From positions 1 to 44,716 of IMG/VR virus record IMGVR_UViG_3300032241_003019: DNA of 44,716 nt; one strand, written 5' to 3'. The translations under genes and the position numbers were made by a program. Below, piece by piece: positions 13,439 through 21,966 of the stretch. Positions within the stretch are counted from its first letter, which is position 1, and every line of letters starts with the position of its first letter. The notes under the pieces are model-generated. The model searched no databases. It saw nothing but the letters and a program-made list of their open reading frames with translations, and was not told where the DNA came from. The stretch is from a virus.

Positions 13439-14373
13439 GCGGTAAGAAAAAATCACGCCAGACAGATGACCGGCCCGATGCCGCGCCGGCTCGGCGCTTT
13501 GCGCGGACGCCGGAGAATATTCTGGTGGCGCTGGGGTTTCCGACGAAGCGGGAAAACAAGGCGAACCTGAAATATTGGCGGACGTTCCGGGATTTTCCGA
13601 AGCGCGAGCGCAACGGGTTCGACGTGCAAAAGCTGGTGGAATTTCTGGAACGGCATAAGGATGAATTCGCCGACCTGGCGGCGCGCGCCAAGTTCATCAT
13701 GGCCCAGCCGGTGCCGAAGAATAACGCCGGGGCGCTGACGGCCGGCGGCGGACAATCGGCGGAAGGATTGGAAAATGACGAGCCTTTGGCCCCGAACCAG
13801 ACGGCGCTGGCGGAATGGTTGAGCCGTCATTTCCAGGTGAACATCAGCAAGCAGGATATTTCCGACTGGAGCAAGGGCAAGCGGCTGGATGGCGCGCCCG
13901 CGCCACCGATCCCGGATGCGGCGCAACGCTGGCCGAAACTGGCCTGGGCGGATTGGTATCGCAAATGCAAGTTCCACGATCCCGCCAAGCTGGCGGGCAC
14001 GCCGGACCTGTTCAAGCTGGTGGAGATCGAAGGCAAAAAATCCGAACTGGAACGGTTCGAGCATGAACGCTTTTTGCGGAACAAGGAGCGCGGTCAATAT
14101 CTCGAAAAGGCGGAACACAATCGCGTACTGTCCGCGCTGGGCAATTTGGGTCGGAACACGCTTTGGGATTTGTTCGATAAATCGGCTTACGAGGAATTTG
14201 CGGTGCGTCTGTCCGGCATCGGGTTGCCCGAGGAATGGGCGCAGATGGTGATGGCGGAATTGCGCCGGCTGAATCCAGAACTTTTGCGGAAATATATGGC
14301 GACCATGGCGGCGGAAATCCAGGCGAATGAACAGGCGGTGCCTGTACCCAACAATGCCAAGGTGGAGGCATGA
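13435..14373 (+). CDS. Putative terminase small subunit
   Basis: The gene lies directly before the large terminase gene and overlaps it by ATGA. The 312-residue protein contains a helix-turn-helix-like stretch VNISKQDISDWSKGKRL (about residues 135-151) after an N-terminal basic region with a second such element (TPENILVALGF PTKRENKANLKYW). A long charged helix (KKSELERFEHERFLRNKERGQYLEKAEHNR) and a C-terminal helical region follow. Terminase small subunits recognise packaging sites with this kind of domain. It is longer than lambda Nu1 (181 aa). The assignment rests on position and the DNA-binding elements. Confidence 0.6.
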   Translation: MSGKKKSRQTDDRPDAAPARRFARTPENILVALGFPTKRENKANLKYWRTFRDFPKRERNGFDVQKLVEFLERHKDEFADLAARAKFIMAQPVPKNNAGALTAGGGQSAEGLENDEPLAPNQTALAEWLSRHFQVNISKQDISDWSKGKRLDGAPAPPIPDAAQRWPKLAWADWYRKCKFHDPAKLAGTPDLFKLVEIEGKKSELERFEHERFLRNKERGQYLEKAEHNRVLSALGNLGRNTLWDLFDKSAYEEFAVRLSGIGLPEEWAQMVMAELRRLNPELLRKYMATMAAEIQANEQAVPVPNNAKVEA

Positions 14374-16487
14374 TCGAATTCAACCCATTTCTGGCGGCAT
14401 TGACCAAGGAGAAATTCAAGGGGGAGATTTGGGAGAATGCGGCGCGGTTCAAGCTGGTGGGCAAAGGCTACGCCTCGATGCCGGCGGAACAGGACGGGCA
14501 TTTTCAGATTGAGACCGCAAACCACATGCGCGGGCCGCTCAAGGCGCTGAACGATCCGGATGTGCGCAAAGTCTATCTGTCCAAGGCTACGCAGACGTTT
14601 GGCTCCATCTGCGGCGACATCACCGTGCCATTCTGGCTGGAGCATGAGAGCGATTCCGTGTTGTGCGTGTTTGAGGATGACCCGAAGGCCAAATTGTATG
14701 TGGCCACGCGGTTAATGGATACGGTGAAGCAACATCCGGAAATCTCGAAAATGATTTCGGGCATCATGGAGGAAGATACGCAGGGACGGCACCGGATCAC
14801 ATCCACGCGCATCAAGTTCACGGCGGGGCGGTTGCTGGAGATCGGCGGGGCGAATGACGGCACGATGTCATCCTTGTCCTGGCGTTTTATCTGGGGCAGC
14901 GAGGCATGGCTATGGAAACCGGGCATGTTGGAAAAGCTGGAACGGCGCGCGGACCGGTTCGCGAACAATTGCAAAATCTTCATTGAAAGCCAGGCGGGGA
15001 TGGCCGGAGAGGATTTTGATACGAAATCCAAACTGGCGCATCGGGTGCCCTTGACGTGGGCGTGCCCCTATTGCGGCGGACGGCAGACGTGGGAATGTCC
15101 AAAGGAATATTCCATCCCGCGTCCCGGCGATTTTAAACCCATCCGCCCGCGCGGAGTATTGCCGGGTCAGATTGAGCTTTGGACGCCTCCCACGCCGGGC
15201 ACAGATGCGGGCATGAAGATACCGCCGGCGGATGCTGGCAATGGGAAGATTCTTACGCTGGAGGAACGGGCGCGGCTGGCGAAATGGGAATGTTACCATT
15301 GCGGGACGCTGATTGAGGATAATTTGAAAAATCGGAAAGCCATCGCCGATTCATACGATCAGGATTATCGCATTCCGATTTTGGACGCTAACAACCAGCC
15401 GACCGGCCGGTTTAGGACACCAAAGACTGTGCTTTTCGTGGTTCCGCGCGAGGGGAATTACACGAACAGTTTTGAATCCGGCGCGGCGAGTTATCTGGAG
15501 GCCAAGGAAGCCTTTGAATCCGGCAATCCGGTGAAGCTGGAAAACTGGTACATGAGCCAGCGCGCCATTTTTTACGAGGCGAAATTGACGCAAACGCGGG
15601 TGGAAGTCATCACCAGCACGGTGGACCTGGATGAAAAGGGCCGCATTCCAAACGAGGCATTCCGTTCCTTGAACGTGGATTGCCAGAAAGACCTGGTGGA
15701 ATCTCTCAAACAGGGCAAGGATGTGACGGGCCATTTCTGGTACACGGTTTGCGGCAATGACAAACAGGGGAACACGGTGGAATTGCAATGGGGTTACGCC
15801 ACCAGTTGGGAAATGCTATTCGGCGTGGTGACCACCAACGAAAAGGGCGAGCGCATCATCACGGGCGGCATCAAAAACAAATTCAAAATTCCCACGCGCA
15901 ACGTGGCGATCGACGGCGGCAACTGGCTGGACATCGTGAAGGAAAAGGCGGCGCATTATCGGACCATGGAACCGGCGCTGGATGACAGCGGCAAAATGGT
16001 TTGGGCCACGTGGAAAGTGATGGTGGGTGATGATGGCCGGGGCGTGAAATGGGAGGATGGTGTCTGGCGTTCCTATTGGCCGCCGAAAACGTATGTGGTG
16101 GACATCCTTGACCGGCGACCGGGCGGGGATCGCTGGCTTAAAATCAATGTGCAGGTGCATCGCTGGAGCAACCTTGCCGCCAAACAAATCCTTTACAAAA
16201 TGCGGCTGGGTTTGCCGGGCCAGCCGAAGATCACGCATACCGCCGCCGTGGATGACATCACGCGCGCCAAGGCCATCGGCCAGAAATCCTACGAGGATCA
16301 GATGAACGGTTTCGCCATCCAGAACGATCCCAAGACGAAAAAGACCCAGGTGGTGGAGTTTCATCACGAACAACATCTGGTGGATTGCCATTGCGAAAAC
16401 ATCGTTTTGAAGATGATGCACGGCACCGTGCGCGGCGAGGCGCTGGCCGCGCCGGGCACCGGGCAGGAAGCCGTCAATCCTGCGTGA
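14370..16487 (+). CDS. Terminase large subunit, GpA family
   Basis: The 705-residue protein has the layout of lambda GpA-type terminases. An N-terminal ATPase region has a deviant Walker A at SKATQTFGSICGD (about 72-84), comparable to the degenerate one of lambda gpA. TSTRIKFTAGRLLEIGGAND and FIWGSEAW follow. A zinc knuckle CPYCGGRQTWECP and a second CYHCG follow, and then a C-terminal nuclease with NVDCQKD and NVAIDGGNW. It packages phage DNA into proheads. GpA enzymes make cohesive ends, so cos packaging is expected; the cos site was not identified. Starts by ATGA overlap. Confidence 0.85.
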   Translation: MIEFNPFLAALTKEKFKGEIWENAARFKLVGKGYASMPAEQDGHFQIETANHMRGPLKALNDPDVRKVYLSKATQTFGSICGDITVPFWLEHESDSVLCVFEDDPKAKLYVATRLMDTVKQHPEISKMISGIMEEDTQGRHRITSTRIKFTAGRLLEIGGANDGTMSSLSWRFIWGSEAWLWKPGMLEKLERRADRFANNCKIFIESQAGMAGEDFDTKSKLAHRVPLTWACPYCGGRQTWECPKEYSIPRPGDFKPIRPRGVLPGQIELWTPPTPGTDAGMKIPPADAGNGKILTLEERARLAKWECYHCGTLIEDNLKNRKAIADSYDQDYRIPILDANNQPTGRFRTPKTVLFVVPREGNYTNSFESGAASYLEAKEAFESGNPVKLENWYMSQRAIFYEAKLTQTRVEVITSTVDLDEKGRIPNEAFRSLNVDCQKDLVESLKQGKDVTGHFWYTVCGNDKQGNTVELQWGYATSWEMLFGVVTTNEKGERIITGGIKNKFKIPTRNVAIDGGNWLDIVKEKAAHYRTMEPALDDSGKMVWATWKVMVGDDGRGVKWEDGVWRSYWPPKTYVVDILDRRPGGDRWLKINVQVHRWSNLAAKQILYKMRLGLPGQPKITHTAAVDDITRAKAIGQKSYEDQMNGFAIQNDPKTKKTQVVEFHHEQHLVDCHCENIVLKMMHGTVRGEALAAPGTGQEAVNPA

Positions 16488-16501
16488 CGCTGGAACCATT
16501 T

Positions 16502-16711
16502 ATGAAAAATATAGGTGAATTTATCAGGCGAAAGCTTACCGAGGCTGAAACCGCCCTAAAAATGCGCGCTGACATGCGGAAAACATGGGAGGGAGGCACG
16601 GATGAATCATGGCGCGCGGTGGGTTGCAATTTATCCAAGAGAAATCAAATCAGTGCTTCAAAATCTGGAAGCCATGCAGTCCGCCATCAAAGAACATTCC
16701 TGCGGATATAA
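16502..16711 (+). CDS. Small protein (69 aa), overlaps next gene out of frame
   Basis: The N-terminal 47 residues (IGEFIRRKLTEAETALKMRADM, then WEGGTDESWRAVGC) look like a real protein, and the Trp-Gly-Thr-Asp-Glu pattern resembles small phage proteins encoded near terminase genes. The last 22 residues are low-quality sequence antiphase to the next gene, which is coherent from the same point on. Either two genes overlap for 110 bp or one protein was split by a frameshift near 16640. The call is limited to the first part. Confidence 0.48.
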   Translation: MKNIGEFIRRKLTEAETALKMRADMRKTWEGGTDESWRAVGCNLSKRNQISASKSGSHAVRHQRTFLRI

Positions 16712-16790
16712 AATCGGACATCCCCAAATAACCACTCCCTGCCAGCTTTGCCTGTTGGAAAAAGAATTCGCCGCGCCAAGTGAACATTGA
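16602..16790 (+). CDS. Small Cys-motif protein (62 aa), overlapping start
   Basis: A perfect Shine-Dalgarno (GGAGG at 16592-16596) stands 5 bp before this ATG, so independent initiation is likely. The coherent part runs from residue 12: a helix EIKSVLQNLEAMQSAIKEH, then CGYKIGHPQ and CQLCLLEKE, a possible three-Cys/one-His zinc site. The first 11 residues are encoded antiphase to the conserved part of the previous gene. If a +1 shift joins the two frames near 16640, a single protein of about 96 residues would result. Confidence 0.52.
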   Translation: MNHGARWVAIYPREIKSVLQNLEAMQSAIKEHSCGYKIGHPQITTPCQLCLLEKEFAAPSEH

Positions 16791-17013
16791 ACCGATACCG
16801 GGCGAGCCGACGCGGTTCATTGTGCAGAGCGAGAGCCGGTCCGGGACCGCCTTCATTGTGGATCTGGATTATTCGGAGCATGGCGAGCCGGGGCATCCGG
16901 CCTGCGGTTGCGAGCAATTCATGGTGCGCGGCATCGTCTGCAAACATATCCATGCCGTCCGCGTGCGAGCCGCACGGGCATCCGCTGAAAATTTGACTGG
17001 CCGGGATGGGTAA
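16780..17013 (+). CDS. SWIM zinc-finger protein
   Basis: The start is a GTG at 16780, overlapping the preceding gene by 11 bp. The 77-residue protein is essentially one SWIM domain: CGCEQFMVRGIVCKHIHAV, that is CxC-x(n)-CxH (residues 42-58), preceded by a beta hairpin (TRFIVQSES, AFIVDLD). SWIM domains bind DNA or proteins and occur in recombination and transposon proteins; a free-standing one between terminase and portal genes is unusual. Its TAA overlaps the next ATG by one base. Confidence 0.68.
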   Translation: MNIEPIPGEPTRFIVQSESRSGTAFIVDLDYSEHGEPGHPACGCEQFMVRGIVCKHIHAVRVRAARASAENLTGRDG

Positions 17014-17288
17014 TGACCGACCGATTTGTTGGATTCACCATTGAGGAAAAGATGACGCTTTTGCGAGCCGTGCAGGAGGAAATCCTGGGCGGCCAAGTGA
17101 CGCATTCGGCCACGGCGCGCGGGGTGGAAACGAATTTCAGCAACCTGCCGACCTCGCTCAAGCTGCAATACATCACGGAATCCATCCTGATTGACCCCGA
17201 TCTGGCCACGATTGACCCGACCGGGAAACTCACGCGCCAGTTGCGCGGCGTTCTGCGTCCGGTCAGTACCACCCCGATTTTCTGTTGA
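17013..17288 (+). CDS. gpW-like head-tail joining protein candidate
   Basis: The gene sits between the terminase and portal genes, where lambda has gpW. The 91-residue protein begins with FTIEEKMTLLRAVQEEILGG, like the first helix of gpW proteins, followed by a short beta hairpin and a second helix LPTSLKLQYITESILI. gpW binds below the portal after packaging to stop DNA leakage. The rest of the protein (from about residue 65) is an extension without a clear match. Position and helix layout carry the call. Confidence 0.55.
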   Translation: MTDRFVGFTIEEKMTLLRAVQEEILGGQVTHSATARGVETNFSNLPTSLKLQYITESILIDPDLATIDPTGKLTRQLRGVLRPVSTTPIFC

Positions 17289-17291
17289 TTT

Positions 17292-19007
17292 ATGGGCGAA
17301 ATTGTTGATTGGACAGGAGCACCGGCCCGGCGGCGTTATCCAGCGCCGTTCATCGGGCTATACGACACGCCGTCGAACCGCCCGAATGAGAGCCGTCCGC
17401 GTCCGTTGCTGCGTCCGCACACGTTCCAGAACATCACCAGCTGGCAACGGTGGGAAATGACGAATTATTCGCGCGTGATCCGCGCGGGCATCCCGAACAT
17501 TGACGCGGCGTTGATGATGAAGGCGAATTTCGCCTTTGGCCGGGCCTGCCATGTGCGCAGCAAATCGTCCACGCAAAAATGGGGCGAATTGATGGCGGGG
17601 CACATCAACGATGAATTTTACCATGATTGCAACATCCTCGGGCCGGAACATGATTTTTGGACGACGCTGACGGAAATCAGCGCGGCGCTGGATTGTGACG
17701 GCGGCTATGCCGTGATGTTTGATGATGTTTCGGGCAAGGCGCAAATCATTCCGACCACGCGCATTGGCAACGGCTGGGGTTTGCAAGACACGGCCAAGGG
17801 TGACGTGGCACCGCTGGGGAAAGGCTGGAATGACTATGGCATGTGGGGACTGGCCTGGGGTGGATGGGCGAGCTATGGCGGGTTGATGTTCGGCTACATG
17901 GTCATCAACGATCCGAAAAGCCCGTTCAACGGGGCGCGCATCATTGACGGGGTGATTGTGGACCGGAACATGGTACGCATCGGCGTTCGCATCCTCGGTT
18001 TCGACGAGGACGGGAAGATGGCTTACAAGGATATTCCGGCGGCGCAAATCCATCTGAATTTTTCCAGCAAATGGAGCGACCAGATCGGTTTCATTCCCGA
18101 GCTGGCACCGCAGATCATGGCCATCGTGAACGTGCAGGACTTCGATTATTACATCAAGCAGGCGATGATTTTGAGCGCGGCCATGAGCGTGACACGCAAG
18201 ACGCGCGACGGCAAGCCGGCCAGCGGCGTTCAAGAAACGGATGTGGACGATGGTTTTGGGTTGGATCAGGAAAATCCCCTGATGCCGCGCAAGCGCAAGC
18301 AGACCAATTATCAGGAGATTGGCGCGGGGCTGGTGGAACTTTCCACGGACAATAACGAGGAAATCGAGGCGGTGAAGTTCGAGCGGCCTTCGATGAATGA
18401 GGAAGAATTTGTGCAGCGGGTGGAACGCGGCTATCTGGCCAAGCACTGGCCTTACGATTTGATTTACGCCAAGGAGATGGGCCGCGCCTTTGTGCGCGCG
18501 GTGGGGCAACAGGTGAAAACGATCATCCATGACCGGCAACGCGCGGGCAAGCGGACCATCAAATGGCTGGTGAACCGGCGCATCGCCTGGGCCATGCGCA
18601 AGGGTTTGATTCCGGAAAACAACGCGGCGGCGGACCCGTACACCTACGAAATTATCTGGCCGGCAGAATTCACCACGGACGAAGGCAATGACCGCCAGGC
18701 GGACCGGGATGATTTGAAGATGGGTTTGACCACGCGGGCGCGAATCATCCGCAAAACCGGCGGCGACCCGGACCATTTCGGCGACGAGCGCGAAAATGAG
18801 GAAGGTGATCTGGCGCAACGCGCGGAACGGCTGGCCAAGAAATATCCGTTTCTGGATGCCGGCGGCTGGCTGGAACGGCTCGATCAGCGCAGTCCGAACC
18901 CGTTGGGCAAATTGCCCGCCGAGGACATCAGCGCGACAGATGCGGATTTGGAGAATGACCCGGACGCCCCCGCGCCGGACAAAAAAGAGAAAGACAAAAA
19001 ACCATGA
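17292..19007 (+). CDS. Portal protein, lambda family
   Basis: The 571-residue protein has the length and features of lambda gpB-type portals. Near the N-terminus is YSRVIRAGIPNIDAALMMKANFAFG (clip/stem entry), in the middle a wing domain with GARIIDGVIVDRNMVRIGVRILGFD, and then the crown/stem helices with NVQDFDYYIKQAMILSAAMSVTRK. The C-terminal tail is Pro-, Asp- and Lys-rich. Portals form the dodecameric DNA gate at one capsid vertex. It follows the gpW-like gene with a 3-bp gap, and its stop overlaps the next start. Confidence 0.85.
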   Translation: MGEIVDWTGAPARRRYPAPFIGLYDTPSNRPNESRPRPLLRPHTFQNITSWQRWEMTNYSRVIRAGIPNIDAALMMKANFAFGRACHVRSKSSTQKWGELMAGHINDEFYHDCNILGPEHDFWTTLTEISAALDCDGGYAVMFDDVSGKAQIIPTTRIGNGWGLQDTAKGDVAPLGKGWNDYGMWGLAWGGWASYGGLMFGYMVINDPKSPFNGARIIDGVIVDRNMVRIGVRILGFDEDGKMAYKDIPAAQIHLNFSSKWSDQIGFIPELAPQIMAIVNVQDFDYYIKQAMILSAAMSVTRKTRDGKPASGVQETDVDDGFGLDQENPLMPRKRKQTNYQEIGAGLVELSTDNNEEIEAVKFERPSMNEEEFVQRVERGYLAKHWPYDLIYAKEMGRAFVRAVGQQVKTIIHDRQRAGKRTIKWLVNRRIAWAMRKGLIPENNAAADPYTYEIIWPAEFTTDEGNDRQADRDDLKMGLTTRARIIRKTGGDPDHFGDERENEEGDLAQRAERLAKKYPFLDAGGWLERLDQRSPNPLGKLPAEDISATDADLENDPDAPAPDKKEKDKKP

Positions 19008-19237
19008 AAATAGGCGAATACCATAAACAAATTGCGGCCATCACTAATCAGGCCGGCAAAGAGGGTGAATGCACATTGGGCGACATCCATTTTGCGCTAA
19101 CGGCGGTTTTGCGCGACGTGGAAAACGCGGCATTCGGCCCCAAACTGCCGGCCAGCGGAATTACAATATTGTCGCCAGAGCAAGCCGCCGAGATCCTTTC
19201 ACAAACGAAGCCACCGAATGGATCCCATAGACTATGA
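19004..19237 (+). CDS. Hypothetical protein between portal and protease (77 aa)
   Basis: Both ends overlap neighbours by ATGA quartets, which fixes the start. The protein is helical in its first 45 residues (YHKQIAAITNQAGK, IHFALTAVLRDVENAAF) and ends in a polar tail. No family is recognised. Its place in the head operon suggests a morphogenesis or regulatory role, but nothing in the sequence shows one. Confidence 0.5.
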   Translation: MKIGEYHKQIAAITNQAGKEGECTLGDIHFALTAVLRDVENAAFGPKLPASGITILSPEQAAEILSQTKPPNGSHRL

Positions 19238-20064
19238 AATTGCCAAAATTGCTTGAAATCCTGACGCGGACGCCGTTGCTGATGCGGCCGGAGACGGTGG
19301 AAAACATTCTGACGATGCTGCAGGAGCATCGCGACTTGTCGCGCGCGGATTTTGAGGCGAAGCGCGAGGGCAAGGATTTTTGCGGGGGCACGGTGGAACT
19401 GGAACAGATGACCATTGACGGCTCGCTGGCATTGATCCCAGTGAAAGGCCCGCTCGGCATCGGCTTGGATGCCTTTGAGAAAGGCGCGGGCGCGACGGAT
19501 TACCAGGACATCATGGACGACATCGAGGAAGCGAACGGCAACGCCAAGGTGGAAAATATTTTACTGGTGATGGATACGCCGGGCGGCATGTGGGGCGGTT
19601 TGTTGGAATGCGCCAATGCCATTCAGGACAGCGAAAAGCCAGTTTACTGTTTTGTGCCGCCGGGCGGCATGGTGGCGAGCGCCGGGATGTTCCTTGCCGC
19701 CGCGAGCGCCGGACGGTTTCTTTCGCCATCGGCCCAGGCCGGCAGCATCGGCGTGTATTGCGCCTATGTGGACACTTCGAAGATCGCGGAGGGGCGCGGG
19801 CTCAAGATCAAGGTTTTCACCAGCGGCAAATACAAGGGCATGGGAATGCCGGGCACCAGCCTGACGGCGGAACAGGAAAAGCTGATTCAGGATCAGGTAA
19901 TGGATCTGGCACAGGAATTTTACGACCACATGCGCAGCAATCTCGGGGAGATTCCGGATGATGCGATGCAGGGCCAGATGTTCCGCGCGGGCGAAGCGGT
20001 TGACCTGGGCTTTGCGGATGATGTGGTGAAAGACCTCGATACGCTCAAGGAATTCATCGGGTAA
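19234..20064 (+). CDS. S49 (SppA-like) prohead protease, gpC-like
   Basis: The protein has the S49 signature: GATDYQDIMDDIEEA, then LLVMDTPGG (strand and oxyanion loop), GGMVASAGMFLAAAS with the nucleophile Ser149, and the general-base Lys201 in SGKYKGMG. The spacing of 52 residues is the same as Ser147/Lys199 of B. subtilis SppA. QAGSIGVYCAYVD is also typical. In lambda-like phages such proteins cleave scaffold and portal during prohead maturation. It lies between portal and scaffold/capsid genes, as gpC does. Confidence 0.85.
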   Translation: MKLPKLLEILTRTPLLMRPETVENILTMLQEHRDLSRADFEAKREGKDFCGGTVELEQMTIDGSLALIPVKGPLGIGLDAFEKGAGATDYQDIMDDIEEANGNAKVENILLVMDTPGGMWGGLLECANAIQDSEKPVYCFVPPGGMVASAGMFLAAASAGRFLSPSAQAGSIGVYCAYVDTSKIAEGRGLKIKVFTSGKYKGMGMPGTSLTAEQEKLIQDQVMDLAQEFYDHMRSNLGEIPDDAMQGQMFRAGEAVDLGFADDVVKDLDTLKEFIG

Positions 20065-20078
20065 CAGTTGACTGCTTT

Positions 20079-20116
20079 GGATTTTCAGAACGCGGTAACC
20101 CCGCAACTGAAAATCC
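20079..20116 (+). promoter_or_regulatory. Hairpin directly before the scaffold candidate start
   Basis: Perfect 10-bp arms GGATTTTCAG (20079-20088) and CTGAAAATCC (20107-20116) enclose an 18-nt loop that itself contains GCGG/CCGC. The hairpin ends 2 bp before the ATG at 20119. It has no U-tract, so it is not a normal terminator. In mRNA it could hide or present the start region, or serve as a processing site that separates protease from scaffold/capsid expression. Confidence 0.45.
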
Positions 20117-20118
20117 AA

Positions 20119-20622
20119 ATGAAAATTTCCGATTTGATTGCCAAAGTGACCGGACTGGAAGCCCGCGCCGATGCCGCGTTCAAGGCTGACCTCGAAACCT
20201 TGCGCACCACGGTGAATGGCGAAATCACGCGCCTAACCACGGAACTGGCCACGGCCAATGCCAGCGTTACCAGCCTTACCACCGCCAAAACCACGCTGGA
20301 AGCGCAGGTCCAGACCTTGAACGGTCAGCTTTCCACGGCGAACAAACTGGAACTCGACCTGACTTCCTTGCTGCGCGGCCACATGGCCAAGGTGGATGCC
20401 GCCACTTTCGGCCCGAACGGCCTCAAGGCCACGGCCACATTGCTGGAACTGGCCAATGCCGAGATCAACGCCACCAATTCCGCGCTGGCTAAGACGGGCG
20501 TGGATATTTCCAAGATGCCTGCCGCCCCGGCCAGCACGGCCGCCGACCCCACCGCGCCGAAGAAATTCAAAACCTTGGATGAGGAAATTGCCTGGCGCAA
20601 GTCGCAGGCCAAAGCCGCCTAA
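20119..20622 (+). CDS. Coiled-coil protein, scaffold candidate
   Basis: I choose the ATG at 20119 after the hairpin rather than a TTG at 20068, because coherent protein (KISDLIAKVTGLEARADAAF) begins there. Residues 15-85 form a long coiled coil rich in Leu, Thr and Ala. The C-terminus is basic after a Pro/Ala linker (KFKTLDEEIAWRKSQAKAA). Scaffolding proteins of lambda-like phages lie between the protease and the capsid gene and look like this: helical, with a basic capsid-binding end. In lambda the scaffold is the C-terminal part of the protease gene; here it would be separate. Confidence 0.58.
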   Translation: MKISDLIAKVTGLEARADAAFKADLETLRTTVNGEITRLTTELATANASVTSLTTAKTTLEAQVQTLNGQLSTANKLELDLTSLLRGHMAKVDAATFGPNGLKATATLLELANAEINATNSALAKTGVDISKMPAAPASTAADPTAPKKFKTLDEEIAWRKSQAKAA

Positions 20623-20659
20623 ACCAGTCACCAAACCCTTTCAAAATTTCAATTTTTTT

Positions 20660-21916
20660 ATGAACCTGAACCTTCTTAAATCCATCGCCCGCGTGGCAGT
20701 CTTTGCCGTGGCCATCGTCCTGCTTTCTTTGCTGGCGATGTGCAAGCCGACCCTGTTTTTCATGGGGCTTTTGGTCATCGCTACTTTCGCCGGAAAATGG
20801 CGGCTGTCCGCGCGGCTGGGTGTTTATCCGAACGCCGCCGGGACCAATATCGCCTCGCTCTGGACGCCGGACATCTGGATTCGCGGGCTGAATGAAAAGA
20901 TGAATACGATGCCCTCGCTGATTTCCAGCAACATTGTGAAGCGCACGCCGGAATTTGACGCGCTGGCCGCCGGCGGTGGTGTGACGGCGAATGTGCCTTA
21001 TTTCCGCGACATCACGGATCAGGCGGACAATGTGCAGGCGGAAGGCGTGCAGCCGCAGTTGCAAGCCCTGGGCAGTGGCAAGCAAATCGCGCCGATGATG
21101 AATCGCGAAAGCGGCTTGGGCGCAACGGCGCTGGCCGCCGTGGTTATCGGTGCCGGCGAAACGCCAGTGGAAGGCATCACCAGCCAGTTGGCGGTACGCC
21201 GCCAGAAGCAACGCCAGGTGACGCTGCTTTCCATCTGCCGTGGCATTTTCGGTTTCAACAGCGCTCCCGGCGGTGCGGGCGCATTGGCCGCCGTCCGCAA
21301 TGACGTGTTTTTGGAAGCGGGCGCAAATCCGGCGGCGAACCAGTTGATCAATCCTTTCGTGTTCGCGGATACCATCGCGAAGCTCGGGGAACTGGCGGAT
21401 ACCACGCTGGGCGGCGGCATTGCGATGCACCCGATCATCCGCGCGGCGCTCATCAAACAGGATCAGATTTCGTTCACGCATTACAGCCTGCAATCGGGCA
21501 CGGTGCTGACCGGCCCCGCACCGAAGCCGGGTGAAGCGGTGGTGGAATATTACAAAGGCTACCGCGTTTTTGTGAGCAACCTGTTGTTCCGCGCGGGCGC
21601 GCAAAACGGTTATGTATTCGACACCTATGTTTTTGCGCCCGGCGTCTTTGCCTGGGGCGAAAAACCGCAGGTGGACGGCACACAGATCGTGGACGTGGCT
21701 TCGTTGAGCTATTTCAACGATAACCGCATCAATCAGAGTGAAATTTATGACCGCAGCCGGTTCCTCCTGCATCCGAACGGGCTGCGCTGGACGGGTCAAG
21801 CGGGCATTGCCGGTCAATCCCCGGCCAATAGCGAATTGATCAATGCGGCGAATTGGACGCTTGATTATACGACTGCCGACCGCGTTGGCATCGTCAGTCT
21901 CCGCACCAACGGCTAA
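20660..21916 (+). CDS. Major capsid protein with hydrophobic N-terminal extension
   Basis: From about residue 60 the 418-residue protein resembles HK97-fold coat proteins of the Gp13-like group: LWTPDIWIRGLNEKM, then IAPMMNRESGLGATALAAVV, QLAVRRQKQRQVTLLSICRGIFG, GIAMHPIIRAALI, KPGEAVVEYYKGYRVFVSN, and a C-terminal domain with YDRSRFLLHPNGLRWTG. Before this lie two hydrophobic segments (about 8-28 and 31-46), which coat proteins of this group do not normally have. The extension may be removed by the S49 protease or may target assembly to the membrane. No alternative start removes it cleanly. Confidence 0.8.
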   Translation: MNLNLLKSIARVAVFAVAIVLLSLLAMCKPTLFFMGLLVIATFAGKWRLSARLGVYPNAAGTNIASLWTPDIWIRGLNEKMNTMPSLISSNIVKRTPEFDALAAGGGVTANVPYFRDITDQADNVQAEGVQPQLQALGSGKQIAPMMNRESGLGATALAAVVIGAGETPVEGITSQLAVRRQKQRQVTLLSICRGIFGFNSAPGGAGALAAVRNDVFLEAGANPAANQLINPFVFADTIAKLGELADTTLGGGIAMHPIIRAALIKQDQISFTHYSLQSGTVLTGPAPKPGEAVVEYYKGYRVFVSNLLFRAGAQNGYVFDTYVFAPGVFAWGEKPQVDGTQIVDVASLSYFNDNRINQSEIYDRSRFLLHPNGLRWTGQAGIAGQSPANSELINAANWTLDYTTADRVGIVSLRTNG

Positions 21917-21966
21917 GCGGCAAGCTGCCGCTGGCAAATATTTAAACCGCAATCAAAATTTTTATC

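Noticed and set aside
17358-18818. 486-residue minus-strand frame opposite the portal gene
   Set aside because: The portal frame is clearly coding; the antisense frame is His/Arg-rich shadow sequence with no domain.
20567-21952. 461-residue minus-strand frame opposite the capsid gene
   Set aside because: It mirrors codon bias of the capsid gene and shows no recognisable motif.
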